DNA of 64,000 nucleotides, taken from positions 1-64,000 of the forward strand of contig JBDOMT010000470.1 of assembly GCA_039831705.1 (NCBI GenBank). The letters are read 5' to 3'. Origin of the DNA: JAJRWS01 sp039831705 (GTDB taxonomy: Bacteria > Planctomycetota > Planctomycetia > Pirellulales > Lacipirellulaceae). Made by a program: the position numbers and the translations under genes. Shown here in pieces: positions 8,749 through 16,549 of this stretch. Every line of letters begins with the position of its first letter. The first letter of the stretch is position 1. Below the pieces are notes generated by a model. It saw only the letters and a program-made list of their open reading frames with translations, was not told the origin of the DNA and did no database searches.

Positions 8749-10320
8749 TTATTCTTGTAGATTGCCAGCCAATTCTATACTTTGGGAACGAATGATCAGG
8801 GCCACGATCGGGCCGGCAATGGCTACCATAAGCGTCAAAAACAAAGCGGATGCCAGTGCCGGTTTCCGTTTTGCCCAACGCCAACCCCGCCGCATTCGAG
8901 ACAGGGGTCTGGCATGTATGGGCTCGCCACCCAGAAATCGTTGCAGTTCTGCAGCTACGATCTTAGCGCTCCGATAACGGCCATTCGGATCTCGTTCGAG
9001 GCATTTCAGGCTGATCGTCGCCAGATCTTGGGGAACATTTCGATTCAATTTTCGTGGGTCGAGTGCATCGTCGTGCTGTTTGTCGTAGAGCTGACGCTCG
9101 AAATTACCCCGATAGGGTAATTCACTGGTTAACAACTCGAATAAAATCACGCCGAGTGAATAGAGGTCGGAACGCGCATCAGTCCAATGCCCTTTGCCTT
9201 CGGCCTGCTCGGGAGACATATAGGCCGCCGTTCCAAAAACCTGGCCGTCATAAGTATGGGTAAGCTCGCCCGTTTCACGCTTGGCAAGACCAAAATCGAG
9301 CAGGAGTGGCTCACCACGCTGATCGATCATTACATTGGAGGGTTTGAGGTCACGGTGAATGACGCCGTGCTGATGGGCATGTTCCAGCGCCTCAGCAATC
9401 AGACTGCCGAGCTGGGCTACCTCGCGCGGATTGGCTTTGTGCTTCACCATCCAGTCGGTGAGGGTAATGCCACGAATGAAATCGCTGACAATAAAAATTG
9501 TCTCTCCGTCGCGACCAATTTCATGGACCGTGGCAATATGAGGATGACACAATTGCGCAGCAGCACGCGCTTCGCGAAAGAAAAAATCAATGTCTTGAGA
9601 CTGCAAATTGCCTTTTCTTGGAATCTTGAGCGCGACGGTTCGCTGTAAATCGCGGTCCCGTGCCTTCCAAACTGTGCCAAATCCACCCAGCCCCAAACGC
9701 GAGATCAGCTCAAACCGGCCGATCGTTTGTCGGTTCGTAGACGCATCGCCAGACGCTTCCCGATCGACCAGACAAAAGGCACTCCCACACGAATTGCAGG
9801 TGACATCCTCGTAGGGAGTGTCGGCGAGCAACTCGACTTGATGGCAACAGTGGGGGCAGCGGATGTGCAAGCCATGTGATGGATGCATGTCAGCAAGTAT
9901 CACATCGCTCGATAACGCATCACTTGGCAATCCATCACTTAATGGTTTGTCGTTTATTGAAGAGCCCGTGACGCCCAGATGGGGTATTATGGTATCAGAC
10001 AATTCGGACAAGGCGAGGTCTGCCTCACGATTCCAAACCGCCCCGAGCTGTGCCGTAAGGGCGGGGTAGGCTTCGACCATATCAGACAACGTCGCCGTAT
10101 CACCGCTTGGGCTAACCCGATAGTGACGTTCGATCGATACCAATTCCTGGAGCAGGTAGTCTTGGTATTCCACGGGAACCTTATCCAGATATTGTTCCAG
10201 CTGCTCCCTTTCATCGGATCCTTTTTTCTCCTGCCACTCGCATTCAAACCGATCACACAACTTGTCGACAAGTCGTACCATGTCGACAGACAGCCGCAGA
10301 CTGAAGGATTCTCTTGCCAT
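8749..10320 (-). CDS. Membrane-anchored Ser/Thr protein kinase with zinc-ribbon insert
   Basis: This is a PknB-type kinase of 523 residues. The N-terminal 130 residues match the soluble planctomycete module (EQYLDKVPVEYQDYLLQELV). A zinc-ribbon-like CPHC...CNSC pair lies around residues 153-183. The kinase domain (about 199-470) has the GLGGFGTVWKA loop, catalytic HRDLKPSN, DFG and SPEQ segments. One membrane helix (about 498-520) ends the protein, so the kinase faces the cytoplasm. Its divergent neighbour is an ECF sigma factor, a pairing known in this phylum in which the kinase is thought to control the sigma factor. The TAA stop is followed by in-frame coding-like sequence, so the extracytoplasmic part seems lost. 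Confidence 0.9.
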   Translation of the reverse strand: MARESFSLRLSVDMVRLVDKLCDRFECEWQEKKGSDEREQLEQYLDKVPVEYQDYLLQELVSIERHYRVSPSGDTATLSDMVEAYPALTAQLGAVWNREADLALSELSDTIIPHLGVTGSSINDKPLSDGLPSDALSSDVILADMHPSHGLHIRCPHCCHQVELLADTPYEDVTCNSCGSAFCLVDREASGDASTNRQTIGRFELISRLGLGGFGTVWKARDRDLQRTVALKIPRKGNLQSQDIDFFFREARAAAQLCHPHIATVHEIGRDGETIFIVSDFIRGITLTDWMVKHKANPREVAQLGSLIAEALEHAHQHGVIHRDLKPSNVMIDQRGEPLLLDFGLAKRETGELTHTYDGQVFGTAAYMSPEQAEGKGHWTDARSDLYSLGVILFELLTSELPYRGNFERQLYDKQHDDALDPRKLNRNVPQDLATISLKCLERDPNGRYRSAKIVAAELQRFLGGEPIHARPLSRMRRGWRWAKRKPALASALFLTLMVAIAGPIVALIIRSQSIELAGNLQE

Positions 10321-10500
10321 GAATTCAAAAATTAGTTAAAGCCATGTGGCAGCCGAGATCCCCTGGAAATATGATGAAAAGGATTTATGAGTTGCTGAAA
10401 TGGGGCTCTTCTGCTTATTATAGCCCATCGGTATGGTCGCGCGAATCTGCAATTACGAACAGGCAGGATCGGTCATACCTCCTATCGCGGATACATTTCA

Positions 10501-11085
10501 ATGGATTCCAAACAGCACGAGTCGGTTTCACACTGGCTGGAGCAGCTCAACTCCGACGACGAATCCCAAGCTCAACAGCAGCTATGGAACCGATACTTTA
10601 GCCGACTCGCTACCGTCGCTCGAGGTCGCCTGACAGGCGTACCACAGCGCGACGCGGACGAAGAAGACGTGGCTTTAAGTGTACTCGATAGCTTTTTTCG
10701 GGGGACCCAAGCGGGACGCTTTCCGAATTTGAAAGATCGAACTGGCCTATGGCCCTTGCTGGTGAAAATGACTGCATGCAAGGCGATTAACCAAATTCAC
10801 CGACAACTGGCCAAAAAACGCACCCATAAGGGAGAGCAATATGTGGCTGATTTCACCGAATTAGCGGGCAACGAGCCGACTCCCCAGTTTGCCATGGAAG
10901 TAGCCGAGCAAGTCCAGATATTGCTAGCCAGTTTGAGTGATGATCAATTGCGAATCGTGGCATCCATGAAGCTTGAGGGCTATACCAATGCCGACATTGA
11001 AGCACAGCTCGATATTGTCGAGCGTTCGGTAGCCAGAAAGCTCGTTCGCATCCGCACCGAATGGGCGAGCAAAGTTGAAAATTAG
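10501..11085 (+). CDS. ECF-type RNA polymerase sigma factor, kinase-associated
   Basis: The 194-residue product has the two-domain ECF layout. Sigma2-like sequence near residues 25-100 includes LWNRYFSRLATVAR and the DEEDVALSVLDSFF segment. A sigma4 helix-turn-helix lies near 140-190 (DDQLRIVASMKLEGYTNADI..RSVARKL). This is the planctomycete type in which the DEEDVA segment is diagnostic. It is transcribed divergently from the Ser/Thr kinase gene, with 180 bp between them that must hold both promoters. That arrangement suggests the kinase sets the activity of this sigma factor. No anti-sigma gene is visible beside it. Confidence 0.88.
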   Translation: MDSKQHESVSHWLEQLNSDDESQAQQQLWNRYFSRLATVARGRLTGVPQRDADEEDVALSVLDSFFRGTQAGRFPNLKDRTGLWPLLVKMTACKAINQIHRQLAKKRTHKGEQYVADFTELAGNEPTPQFAMEVAEQVQILLASLSDDQLRIVASMKLEGYTNADIEAQLDIVERSVARKLVRIRTEWASKVEN

Positions 11086-11193
11086 CGTAATATGACGTAC
11101 GATAGCAGCCAGTCGCCGGGTATATCAGCGATGTGATAACCTTACCCTCTGGCTCTGTCAATTATCGGTAAGTCGCGGTAGTCTTCATCCTTC

Positions 11194-11218
11194 AAGCCCG
11201 GAGGGCCGGCATAGCCCT
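11194..11218 (+). repeat. GCCCGGAGGGCCG intergenic repeat, copy 1
   Basis: AGCCCGGAGGGCCGGCATAG occurs here, with relatives at 40140-40165 and 40343-40404. The core CCCGGAGGGCCG can fold back on itself. It lies between the sigma factor and proC genes. Confidence 0.5.
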
Positions 11219-11243
11219 CTCACCATTATCCCACAAAATTACT

Positions 11244-12071
11244 TTGGACCCACTTAATTTAACTCTTGGTTTTCTGGGCGCAGGCCGGATGGCGACCGCG
11301 TTGGCGAAGGGCTGCACCCAGACCGGACTCATTGCGGCAGACCGCTTGCTGGCCAGCGATCCCTGGAGTGAGGCTCGCGAGCAGTTTGCCGCTACCCTGC
11401 CCGCCGCTCAGGTTACGGAGGACAACCAGCAGGTGCTGGCTGAGTCAGATGTGGTGGTACTCGCGGTCAAACCACAAAAAATGGCTGAGGTACTCTCAAG
11501 CATCACCTCTGCAGTGACTCCGCAACATTTGCTGGTATCGATTGCTGCGGGCGCTCCAATTGCCAAATTGGCCCGCGATCTGCCCCTGGACACACGGCTG
11601 GTTCGGGTCATGCCCAACACTCCTTGCTTGATTGCCAAAGGCGCCAGTTGCTTTAGCCGAGGGCCGACCGCCACGGAAAAAGATGCTGCGTTGGTACGAA
11701 AGTTATTAGAAAGCGTGGGTTCTGCGTGGGAAGTTGAGGAGCAGCAGCTCGATGCGGTTACAGGTCTGTCGGGTTCAGGACCAGCTTTTGTGTACCGTCT
11801 GATCGAAGCACTTGCCCAAGGTGGCCAAGAGATGGGCCTGCCAGCCGATTTGTCTTTACAATTGGCGGCTCAAACCGTCCATGGCGCTGCAGATATGGTA
11901 CTTACCACCCAACTTGAACCCTCGGTGCTGCGAAATCAAGTAACCAGCCCAGGCGGCACAACCTTGGCTGGTCTTGAAGTTCTGGAGAAACTCGATGGCC
12001 CTGCGGCCTTTCAAGAGGCCGTCCAAGCAGCCACGATTCGATCAATTGAACTGGGCGAACAATACAACTAG
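11244..12071 (+). CDS. proC: Pyrroline-5-carboxylate reductase
   Basis: ProC reduces 1-pyrroline-5-carboxylate to proline with NAD(P)H. The N-terminal Rossmann motif is GFLGAGRMATALAKG. AVKPQKM and RVMPNTPCLIAKGAS are typical family segments, and the C-terminal dimer domain carries GLSGSGPAFVY and VTSPGGTTLAGL, which hold proline-binding residues. The length (275 aa) is normal. No ATG precedes the Rossmann motif in frame, so a TTG at 11244 is taken as the start; a TTG a few codons later is possible. It is a single gene with no visible operon partner. Confidence 0.93.
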   Translation: MDPLNLTLGFLGAGRMATALAKGCTQTGLIAADRLLASDPWSEAREQFAATLPAAQVTEDNQQVLAESDVVVLAVKPQKMAEVLSSITSAVTPQHLLVSIAAGAPIAKLARDLPLDTRLVRVMPNTPCLIAKGASCFSRGPTATEKDAALVRKLLESVGSAWEVEEQQLDAVTGLSGSGPAFVYRLIEALAQGGQEMGLPADLSLQLAAQTVHGAADMVLTTQLEPSVLRNQVTSPGGTTLAGLEVLEKLDGPAAFQEAVQAATIRSIELGEQYN

Positions 12072-12133
12072 GCGAGCAATTCAACTAGGCCAAGAGTGGA
12101 TGATCACTTATCATACGGTTAGGAATGGAAACC

Positions 12134-12373
12134 ATGTCGATTCTCAGTAACATTGACGACAAACTTGTACCCCTCTACAGGATCATGTGGGTTTCAGCAA
12201 CGCCCCATTTTTGTGGCGAGGACGATTGTACTCGTGAAGGCAGCTACGAAATCCGATTGGAACAGGGAGAATCGGTTTGGGCAAATCCACCAGAGAGGAA
12301 TAAAATCATCGAACAGTTGGAACAGTGGCAAGGTGGACTCGGTTCGTTGGATTCAAACGACGGATCGTGGTAA
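12134..12373 (+). CDS. Small protein of unknown function (79 aa)
   Basis: The ATG at 12134 (MSILSNIDDKL) follows another in-frame ATG at 12125. The protein is acidic, with a Cys pair (HFCGEDDC) that could bind metal, and a Gln/Glu-rich end. No domain is recognised. It lies 63 bp after proC and 128 bp before another unknown gene on the same strand, so the three may be cotranscribed. Confidence 0.5.
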   Translation: MSILSNIDDKLVPLYRIMWVSATPHFCGEDDCTREGSYEIRLEQGESVWANPPERNKIIEQLEQWQGGLGSLDSNDGSW

Positions 12374-12500
12374 GTACCCAGACGAATGTCTGGTCAAGCC
12401 TTACTTTTGGGGTTAACGCAGCAATAAGTACAGGCAGGGCAAAAGTTTATTCGTGCGTCAACCCAAAAAGATAAGTTTGACAAAGCACAAGGAAGCAAGC

Positions 12501-13037
12501 ATGTCCAACAGTAAATCAGACGAATTACTCTGGCGCGAGACCTACTTCATTTTGTTCTCACACACTCGGCGTCCCACGCTCTCCCAAGTGGAGGATGCGT
12601 TACTCCAAACCGGTGGGCGGCTCCTACTGAAAAATCTGGCAGCCGACGATGATGGCCTGTTTGCATCGCTGCTCGTGGAATCGCCTGAGGATCACGCGGC
12701 CGTGGAGGTGAGTTATGAAATGGGCGAGTCGGTGATTGAACAAAATTTGGAGTGGGCAAAAGGGTTACAAGATCAATTGCCTCCGGAACAATTACTCCAA
12801 TTGGTAGAAGCAGACGCCCGGCTCGACGTCGCCCATTTTGAACGCAAGCCAGCCGCAAAAACCGCAGCCGCAAAAAGTGGAGAGCTTGACGATCCCTTTT
12901 TCTCCAACGAATATGCCGATGACGAAGGCCCCATGGAAATGCTCGATCCCACTTGCCTATTGACCGTCGTCGAAGCGTTGTCCACACTCACCGAGGGTGT
13001 AACCTACGATCCTGCCTCCGGTCAAGTTTTGACTTGA
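12501..13037 (+). CDS. Protein of unknown function (178 aa)
   Basis: The start at 12501 (MSNSKSDELLWRE) is preceded by AAGGAAG at a suitable distance and is preferred over the upstream in-frame start at 12453. The product is acidic and soluble, with no signal peptide or membrane helix. Conserved-looking stretches are RETYFILFSHTRRPTL near the start and DPTCLLTVVEALSTLTEG near the end, separated by an Ala/Lys linker. No family is recognised. It has coding character throughout and a normal codon pattern. Confidence 0.6.
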   Translation: MSNSKSDELLWRETYFILFSHTRRPTLSQVEDALLQTGGRLLLKNLAADDDGLFASLLVESPEDHAAVEVSYEMGESVIEQNLEWAKGLQDQLPPEQLLQLVEADARLDVAHFERKPAAKTAAAKSGELDDPFFSNEYADDEGPMEMLDPTCLLTVVEALSTLTEGVTYDPASGQVLT

Positions 13038-13181
13038 ACGAGCTGCATTTGAGAATAAATAAAATACAAGCACGACGCGCAAGCGATCGTGTGCATGAGA
13101 CCCACTTGCTTGCGCTGCGTGCTAGTATTTTTTTATCTACCGCTCGCCTAAATCGCAATACCAGCCGGCGATAGCCCCGTC

Positions 13182-13271
13182 AGGCAAACAAATATTTCCA
13201 GTCCTTTGAGTACCGAACTAAAGTAGCCCTAGAATAGAGATTCCTTAACCCTCTGAAAATTTTGGCTTGCC
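13182..13271 (+). repeat. 90-bp inverted-repeat element, copy A
   Basis: Left arm AGGCAAACAAATATTTCCAG, right arm CTGAAAATTTTGGCTTGCC. The arms are imperfect inverted repeats of each other. The span is exactly 90 bp, as in copies B, D, E and F. It is preceded by GCGATAGCCCC, which is also found before copy B. It sits 65 bp upstream of copy B in the same orientation. Confidence 0.7.
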
Positions 13272-13336
13272 GCTAGAAACTGAGCGCTTGCCGCCAATAA
13301 ACACTGCCGGCCCTGGCGGCAGCGGCGATAGCCCCA

Positions 13337-13426
13337 AGGCAAACGAATCTTTTCGGCAGCCAGAGTACCGAGTAAACGTAAACCCTACACCAAATTCACC
13401 ACAACTTCCGAAAAGTTCGGCTTGCC
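13337..13426 (+). repeat. 90-bp inverted-repeat element, copy B
   Basis: Left arm AGGCAAACGAATCTTTTCGG, right arm CCGAAAAGTTCGGCTTGCC, 90 bp end to end. It is followed by GCCAATAAAC and ends 17 bp before the efpL start codon. It therefore forms most of that gene's leader and may carry its promoter or translation signals. Confidence 0.7.
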
Positions 13427-13442
13427 GCCAATAAACACTGCC

Positions 13443-14006
13443 ATGCTAGCAAAAGACGTCAAGACCGGCGCGATCATTAAACAAAACGATGCGCCACTGA
13501 TTATTGAATCGTTCACCGTGCAGTCCCCATCTGCCCGAGGTGGAAACACGCTGTACAAATTTCGTGCGCGCAATCTGTTAACCAGACAAAAAGTCGATTT
13601 GACTTGCAAGGGAACCGACAATCTGGAAGAAGCCGATTTTGAACGGCGCGAAGTTACTCTGATGTATACCGATGGTGATCAAGTCCATTTTTTGGACCAG
13701 GAAGACTACAACCAATACTCGCTTTCTAACAGCGACGTTTCGGACGAGATGCCGTACGTCACGGAAGATCTCCAAGGTCTGCTGGCGTTAATTTACAACG
13801 GCGGCTGCATAGGCTTACAACTACCTGCCACAGTAGGACTAAAAGTGACTCAGTGCGACCCGGGTACCAAAGGCAACTCAGCCACGTCCCGAAATAAACC
13901 TGCAACCGTCGAAACAGGTCTGGTCATCCAGGTTCCCGAATATCTAAAAGAAGGCGAAACAATCAAAGTCGACACCCGCACCGGCGAATATCTCTCACGG
14001 GCTTGA
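13443..14006 (+). CDS. efpL: Elongation factor P-like protein (EfpL/YeiP type)
   Basis: The 187-residue product (ATG at 13443) has the three-domain EF-P fold. The N-terminal KOW-like domain has a tip loop SPSARGGNTLYKF, which matches the EfpL/YeiP group: an Arg occupies the tip where canonical EF-P carries the modified Lys. The C-terminal domain has the family signature KGNSATSRNKPATVETG and QVPEYLKEGETIKVDT. EfpL binds ribosomes stalled at proline-rich or other difficult motifs and aids peptide bond formation. An in-frame TTG at 13422 lies inside a 90-bp repeat element and is not preferred. No clear Shine-Dalgarno is visible. Confidence 0.88.
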   Translation: MLAKDVKTGAIIKQNDAPLIIESFTVQSPSARGGNTLYKFRARNLLTRQKVDLTCKGTDNLEEADFERREVTLMYTDGDQVHFLDQEDYNQYSLSNSDVSDEMPYVTEDLQGLLALIYNGGCIGLQLPATVGLKVTQCDPGTKGNSATSRNKPATVETGLVIQVPEYLKEGETIKVDTRTGEYLSRA

Positions 14007-14012
14007 CTTAGT

Positions 14013-14145
14013 CTTGCCAAGCCAGACTTGGACAATAGCCGCGGATCTTCGTCTATTAAGTGACATCTCTTGTGCGCGGCGATTCTCCAAGATCTGTTTG
14101 GCGAATGGGCTAACGCCGTCTTGACAACCCAGACTTGGACAATAG
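14013..14145 (+). repeat. Pair of direct repeats 107 bp apart
   Basis: CTTGCCAAGCCAGACTTGGA at 14013 and CTTGACAACCCAGACTTGGA at 14120 continue into the same CAATAG. A third copy lies at 883-903 on the other strand. They occupy the gap between efpL and the convergent selW gene. Confidence 0.55.
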
Positions 14146-14157
14146 ATCACACTTTCT

Positions 14158-14385
14158 TCACTTTCCAAGCTGTTTCACGATTTCATCCTCATCAGGAAAC
14201 GACTCAGTTTCGAGTTTGGAATAGATCCGCTTTCCATCCACATCAATTTCGAAGCAGCCATCGCCCGAAGGGACCAACTCCAATGTGGCAATTTTCTGCT
14301 TGTACTCCACTAACAATTTGGCCGCCAAACTGACAGCCTTGGGTTCGTAGTTTCACAACGAACAGTACTCAATTCGAACTTTCAT
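14158..14385 (-). CDS. selW: Selenoprotein W-like Rdx-family protein with in-frame TGA
   Basis: From the ATG at 14385 (ribosome site AGGGGAG) the frame reads MKVRIEYCSL, then TGA at 14353-14355, then NYEPKAVSLAAKLLVEYKQK and on to a stop at 14158, 75 residues in all. The layout is the Rdx/SelW/SelT fold: beta strand, CxxU redox motif, helix (AAKLLVEYK), strand (IATLELVPSGDG.FEI), DGKRIYSKLE hairpin, and FPDEDEIVKQL helix. The TGA lies exactly at the second redox position, where other members have Cys or Sec. Sec insertion is therefore the simplest reading. The family is thought to act as thiol redox proteins. It ends a probable guaA-ettA-basic-selW operon. Confidence 0.85.
14325..14342 (-). 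promoter_or_regulatory. Candidate bacterial SECIS hairpin
   Basis: Immediately downstream of the TGA, the RNA CCAAGGCUGUCAGUUUGG can form a CCAA/UUGG stem with a bulged G, extended by GC/GU pairs, and a UGUCA loop. The loop G lies 19 nt after the TGA, within the spacing known for bacterial SECIS elements. The structure was drawn by eye only. Confidence 0.4.
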
Positions 14386-14422
14386 GTCGTACTCCCCTAG
14401 GAATGAATGGACTCAAAAAAAG

Positions 14423-14713
14423 TTAAAAAAGCTGCTTCTGCCGTATGTTGGATTTCTTTTTACCAGCTTTCTTTCTACCAGTCTTTTTTTGATTGACGGA
14501 CACTTTTTTTGCCAACCTTGCAGGCTTTTTCTTGCTTGCTGATTTCTTCTTCACAGCTTTCTTCACGGACGACTTTTTCTTGGCTGATTTCTTTTTGGGC
14601 GACCGCTTCGGCTGCGACTTTTTTTTGCCTGTTTTCCGCTTTTTGCCCGTGGTAAAAATATTATCCCAATTATCGGAATATTGCTGATTCGATCCAACGC
14701 GAACTATCGACAT
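14423..14713 (-). CDS. Small Lys-rich basic protein
   Basis: The 96-residue product begins with a conserved-looking head, MSIVRVGSNQQYSDNWDNIF, and then becomes almost wholly Lys/Ser/Arg with KKKS-type repeats. Such tails resemble histone H1-like or RNA-binding proteins, so nucleic acid binding is likely but inferred. Its start is preceded by a GAGGAGT-like site (AACGAGGAGTTAAATAAAA). It lies between ettA and selW on the same strand, 94 bp and 37 bp from them, and is probably cotranscribed. Confidence 0.65.
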   Translation of the reverse strand: MSIVRVGSNQQYSDNWDNIFTTGKKRKTGKKKSQPKRSPKKKSAKKKSSVKKAVKKKSASKKKPARLAKKVSVNQKKTGRKKAGKKKSNIRQKQLF

Positions 14714-14807
14714 TTTTATTTAACTCCTCGTGTATAAAAATTTAAAAAAAACGTTCAACCTTGCTGCAGTAGATTCACCATTTGGCAAATATCTGACCAG
14801 GTCAGCT

Positions 14808-16499
14808 TCATCCACTGAAATTCGAACTATGAAGTTTTTTATAGCGAAATCGTACCGGTAGGTCAGCATCTTCACCCACTCGTTGACGCCGTTCACGCTC
14901 ATAGGCTTCAAAGTTCCCCTCACACCAGTGGACGTAGCCATCCCCTTCAAAAGCCAGGATATGGGTAGCCAGGCGGTCAAGGAACCAACGATCATGACTA
15001 ACTACGACCGCACAGCCAACAAAATTAGCAACCGCTTCTTCCAGCGCTCGTAGTGTATCGACATCCAAATCGTTGGTGGGTTCATCCAACAGCAATACAT
15101 TGGAGCCTCGTCGCAACAATTTTGCCAAATGAACCCGGTTTCGCTCACCACCAGAAAGCACACCTACTTTTTTTTGCTGGTCAGGCCCCTGGAAGTTAAA
15201 CCGTGAAACATAGGCGCGCGCATTCAACTTACGCCCACCCATATCCAGCGTTTCGTGCCCTCCCGATATCTCGTCATAAACGGTGTTATCAGCCCGCAGG
15301 TCGTCGCGACTTTGGTCGACATACCCCAGGCTAACGGTGGAACCAATCTCCAAAGTGCCACTGTCTGGCTGCTCTTGGCCCATCAACATACGCAAAAGGG
15401 TCGTTTTACCTGCACCGTTCGGTCCAATGATCCCCACAATCCCACCGGCGGGCAAACGAAAATTCACCTTATCAAGGAGTAGACAATCTCCGTAAGCCTT
15501 CGAAAGATTCACCCCTTCGATCACCAGATCGCCCAGTCGGGGGCCAGGTGGGATTTGGATTTCCAACTCATCAGGCCGATTTTCAAATTCTTCGGCCACC
15601 AGATTTTCGTAAGCCTTGATGCGGGCCTTATTTTTGGCTTGCCTTGCTTTGGGAGACATGCGGATCCATTCCAACTCGCGTGCCAAGGTACGTTGTCGGG
15701 CGGATTCCTTTTTTTCTTCCATTTTGAGTCGAGTCTGCTTCTGCTGGAGCCAAGAAGTGTAATTGCCCTGCCAAGGGATACCCTGCCCACGATCCAGCTC
15801 CAGAATCCAACCCGCCACATTATCCAGAAAATAGCGATCATGGGTTACCGCAACAATGGTTCCCGAATATTCGGCCAGATGCCGTTCGAGCCAGGCGACG
15901 CTCTCCGCATCCAAATGGTTGGTTGGTTCATCCAGCAGGAGCAAATCGGGCCGTTGAAGGAGAATTTTACACAGCCCGACTCGTCGACGTTCACCACCAG
16001 AAAGGAGCGTTACATCGGCATCACCCGGTGGCAAATTCATAGCACTCATGGCGATCTCTACCTGCCGATCCAATTCCCAGGCCTCCGCTGCATCGATCTT
16101 GTCTTGCAGAACCGCCTGACGATTCATCAGCTTTTCCATAGCATCTGGATCATCAGCCACCTTTGAGTATTTTTCTCCAATCTGCTCAAACTCCTGCAAC
16201 AGCGCGCGGGTTGAAGCAACCGCCTCTTCTACATTCCCGAAGACATCTTTGTCAGGATTGAGCTGAGGTTCCTGCTGCAAAAATCCCACCGAAAACCCAT
16301 CGGTCAGCTTTGCCTCACCATCAAATTCTTTATCGATCCCCGCCATGATCCGCAACAGTGTGCTTTTTCCCGATCCATTACGTCCCAGTACCCCGATCTT
16401 CGCCCCCGGATAGAAGGCCAAGTGGATATCGCTAAGTACTTCGCGCTGCCCATGTTTCTTGGTCAACTCAGAAATTTGATAAATATATTGCTTCGCCAT
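14808..16499 (-). CDS. ettA: Energy-dependent translational throttle protein, ABC-F
   Basis: The 563-residue protein has two ABC ATPase domains on one chain and no membrane helices, as in ABC-F proteins. Domain 1 has GRNGSGKST and LSGGERRRVGLCKILL with LLLDEPTNHLD. The linker (P-site tRNA interaction motif region) follows, rich in Arg and Glu. Domain 2 has GPNGAGKTT and LSGGERNRVHLAKLL with LLLDEPTNDLD. The length and the N-terminus YQISELTKKHG match EttA rather than Uup or resistance ABC-F proteins. EttA binds the ribosomal E site and couples initiation to the ATP/ADP ratio. It lies 50 bp after guaA, suggesting an operon. Confidence 0.93.
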   Translation of the reverse strand: MAKQYIYQISELTKKHGQREVLSDIHLAFYPGAKIGVLGRNGSGKSTLLRIMAGIDKEFDGEAKLTDGFSVGFLQQEPQLNPDKDVFGNVEEAVASTRALLQEFEQIGEKYSKVADDPDAMEKLMNRQAVLQDKIDAAEAWELDRQVEIAMSAMNLPPGDADVTLLSGGERRRVGLCKILLQRPDLLLLDEPTNHLDAESVAWLERHLAEYSGTIVAVTHDRYFLDNVAGWILELDRGQGIPWQGNYTSWLQQKQTRLKMEEKKESARQRTLARELEWIRMSPKARQAKNKARIKAYENLVAEEFENRPDELEIQIPPGPRLGDLVIEGVNLSKAYGDCLLLDKVNFRLPAGGIVGIIGPNGAGKTTLLRMLMGQEQPDSGTLEIGSTVSLGYVDQSRDDLRADNTVYDEISGGHETLDMGGRKLNARAYVSRFNFQGPDQQKKVGVLSGGERNRVHLAKLLRRGSNVLLLDEPTNDLDVDTLRALEEAVANFVGCAVVVSHDRWFLDRLATHILAFEGDGYVHWCEGNFEAYERERRQRVGEDADLPVRFRYKKLHSSNFSG

Positions 16500-16549
16500 G
16501 AAAGAATGTTTGGTGTGAAATGTTTGAATGTTGATGTTTGAAAGCTAAT

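Noticed and set aside
14070..14333. Plus-strand frame opposite selW
   Set aside because: Its sequence has no family features, whereas the minus-strand frame with TGA matches the Rdx fold over its whole length.
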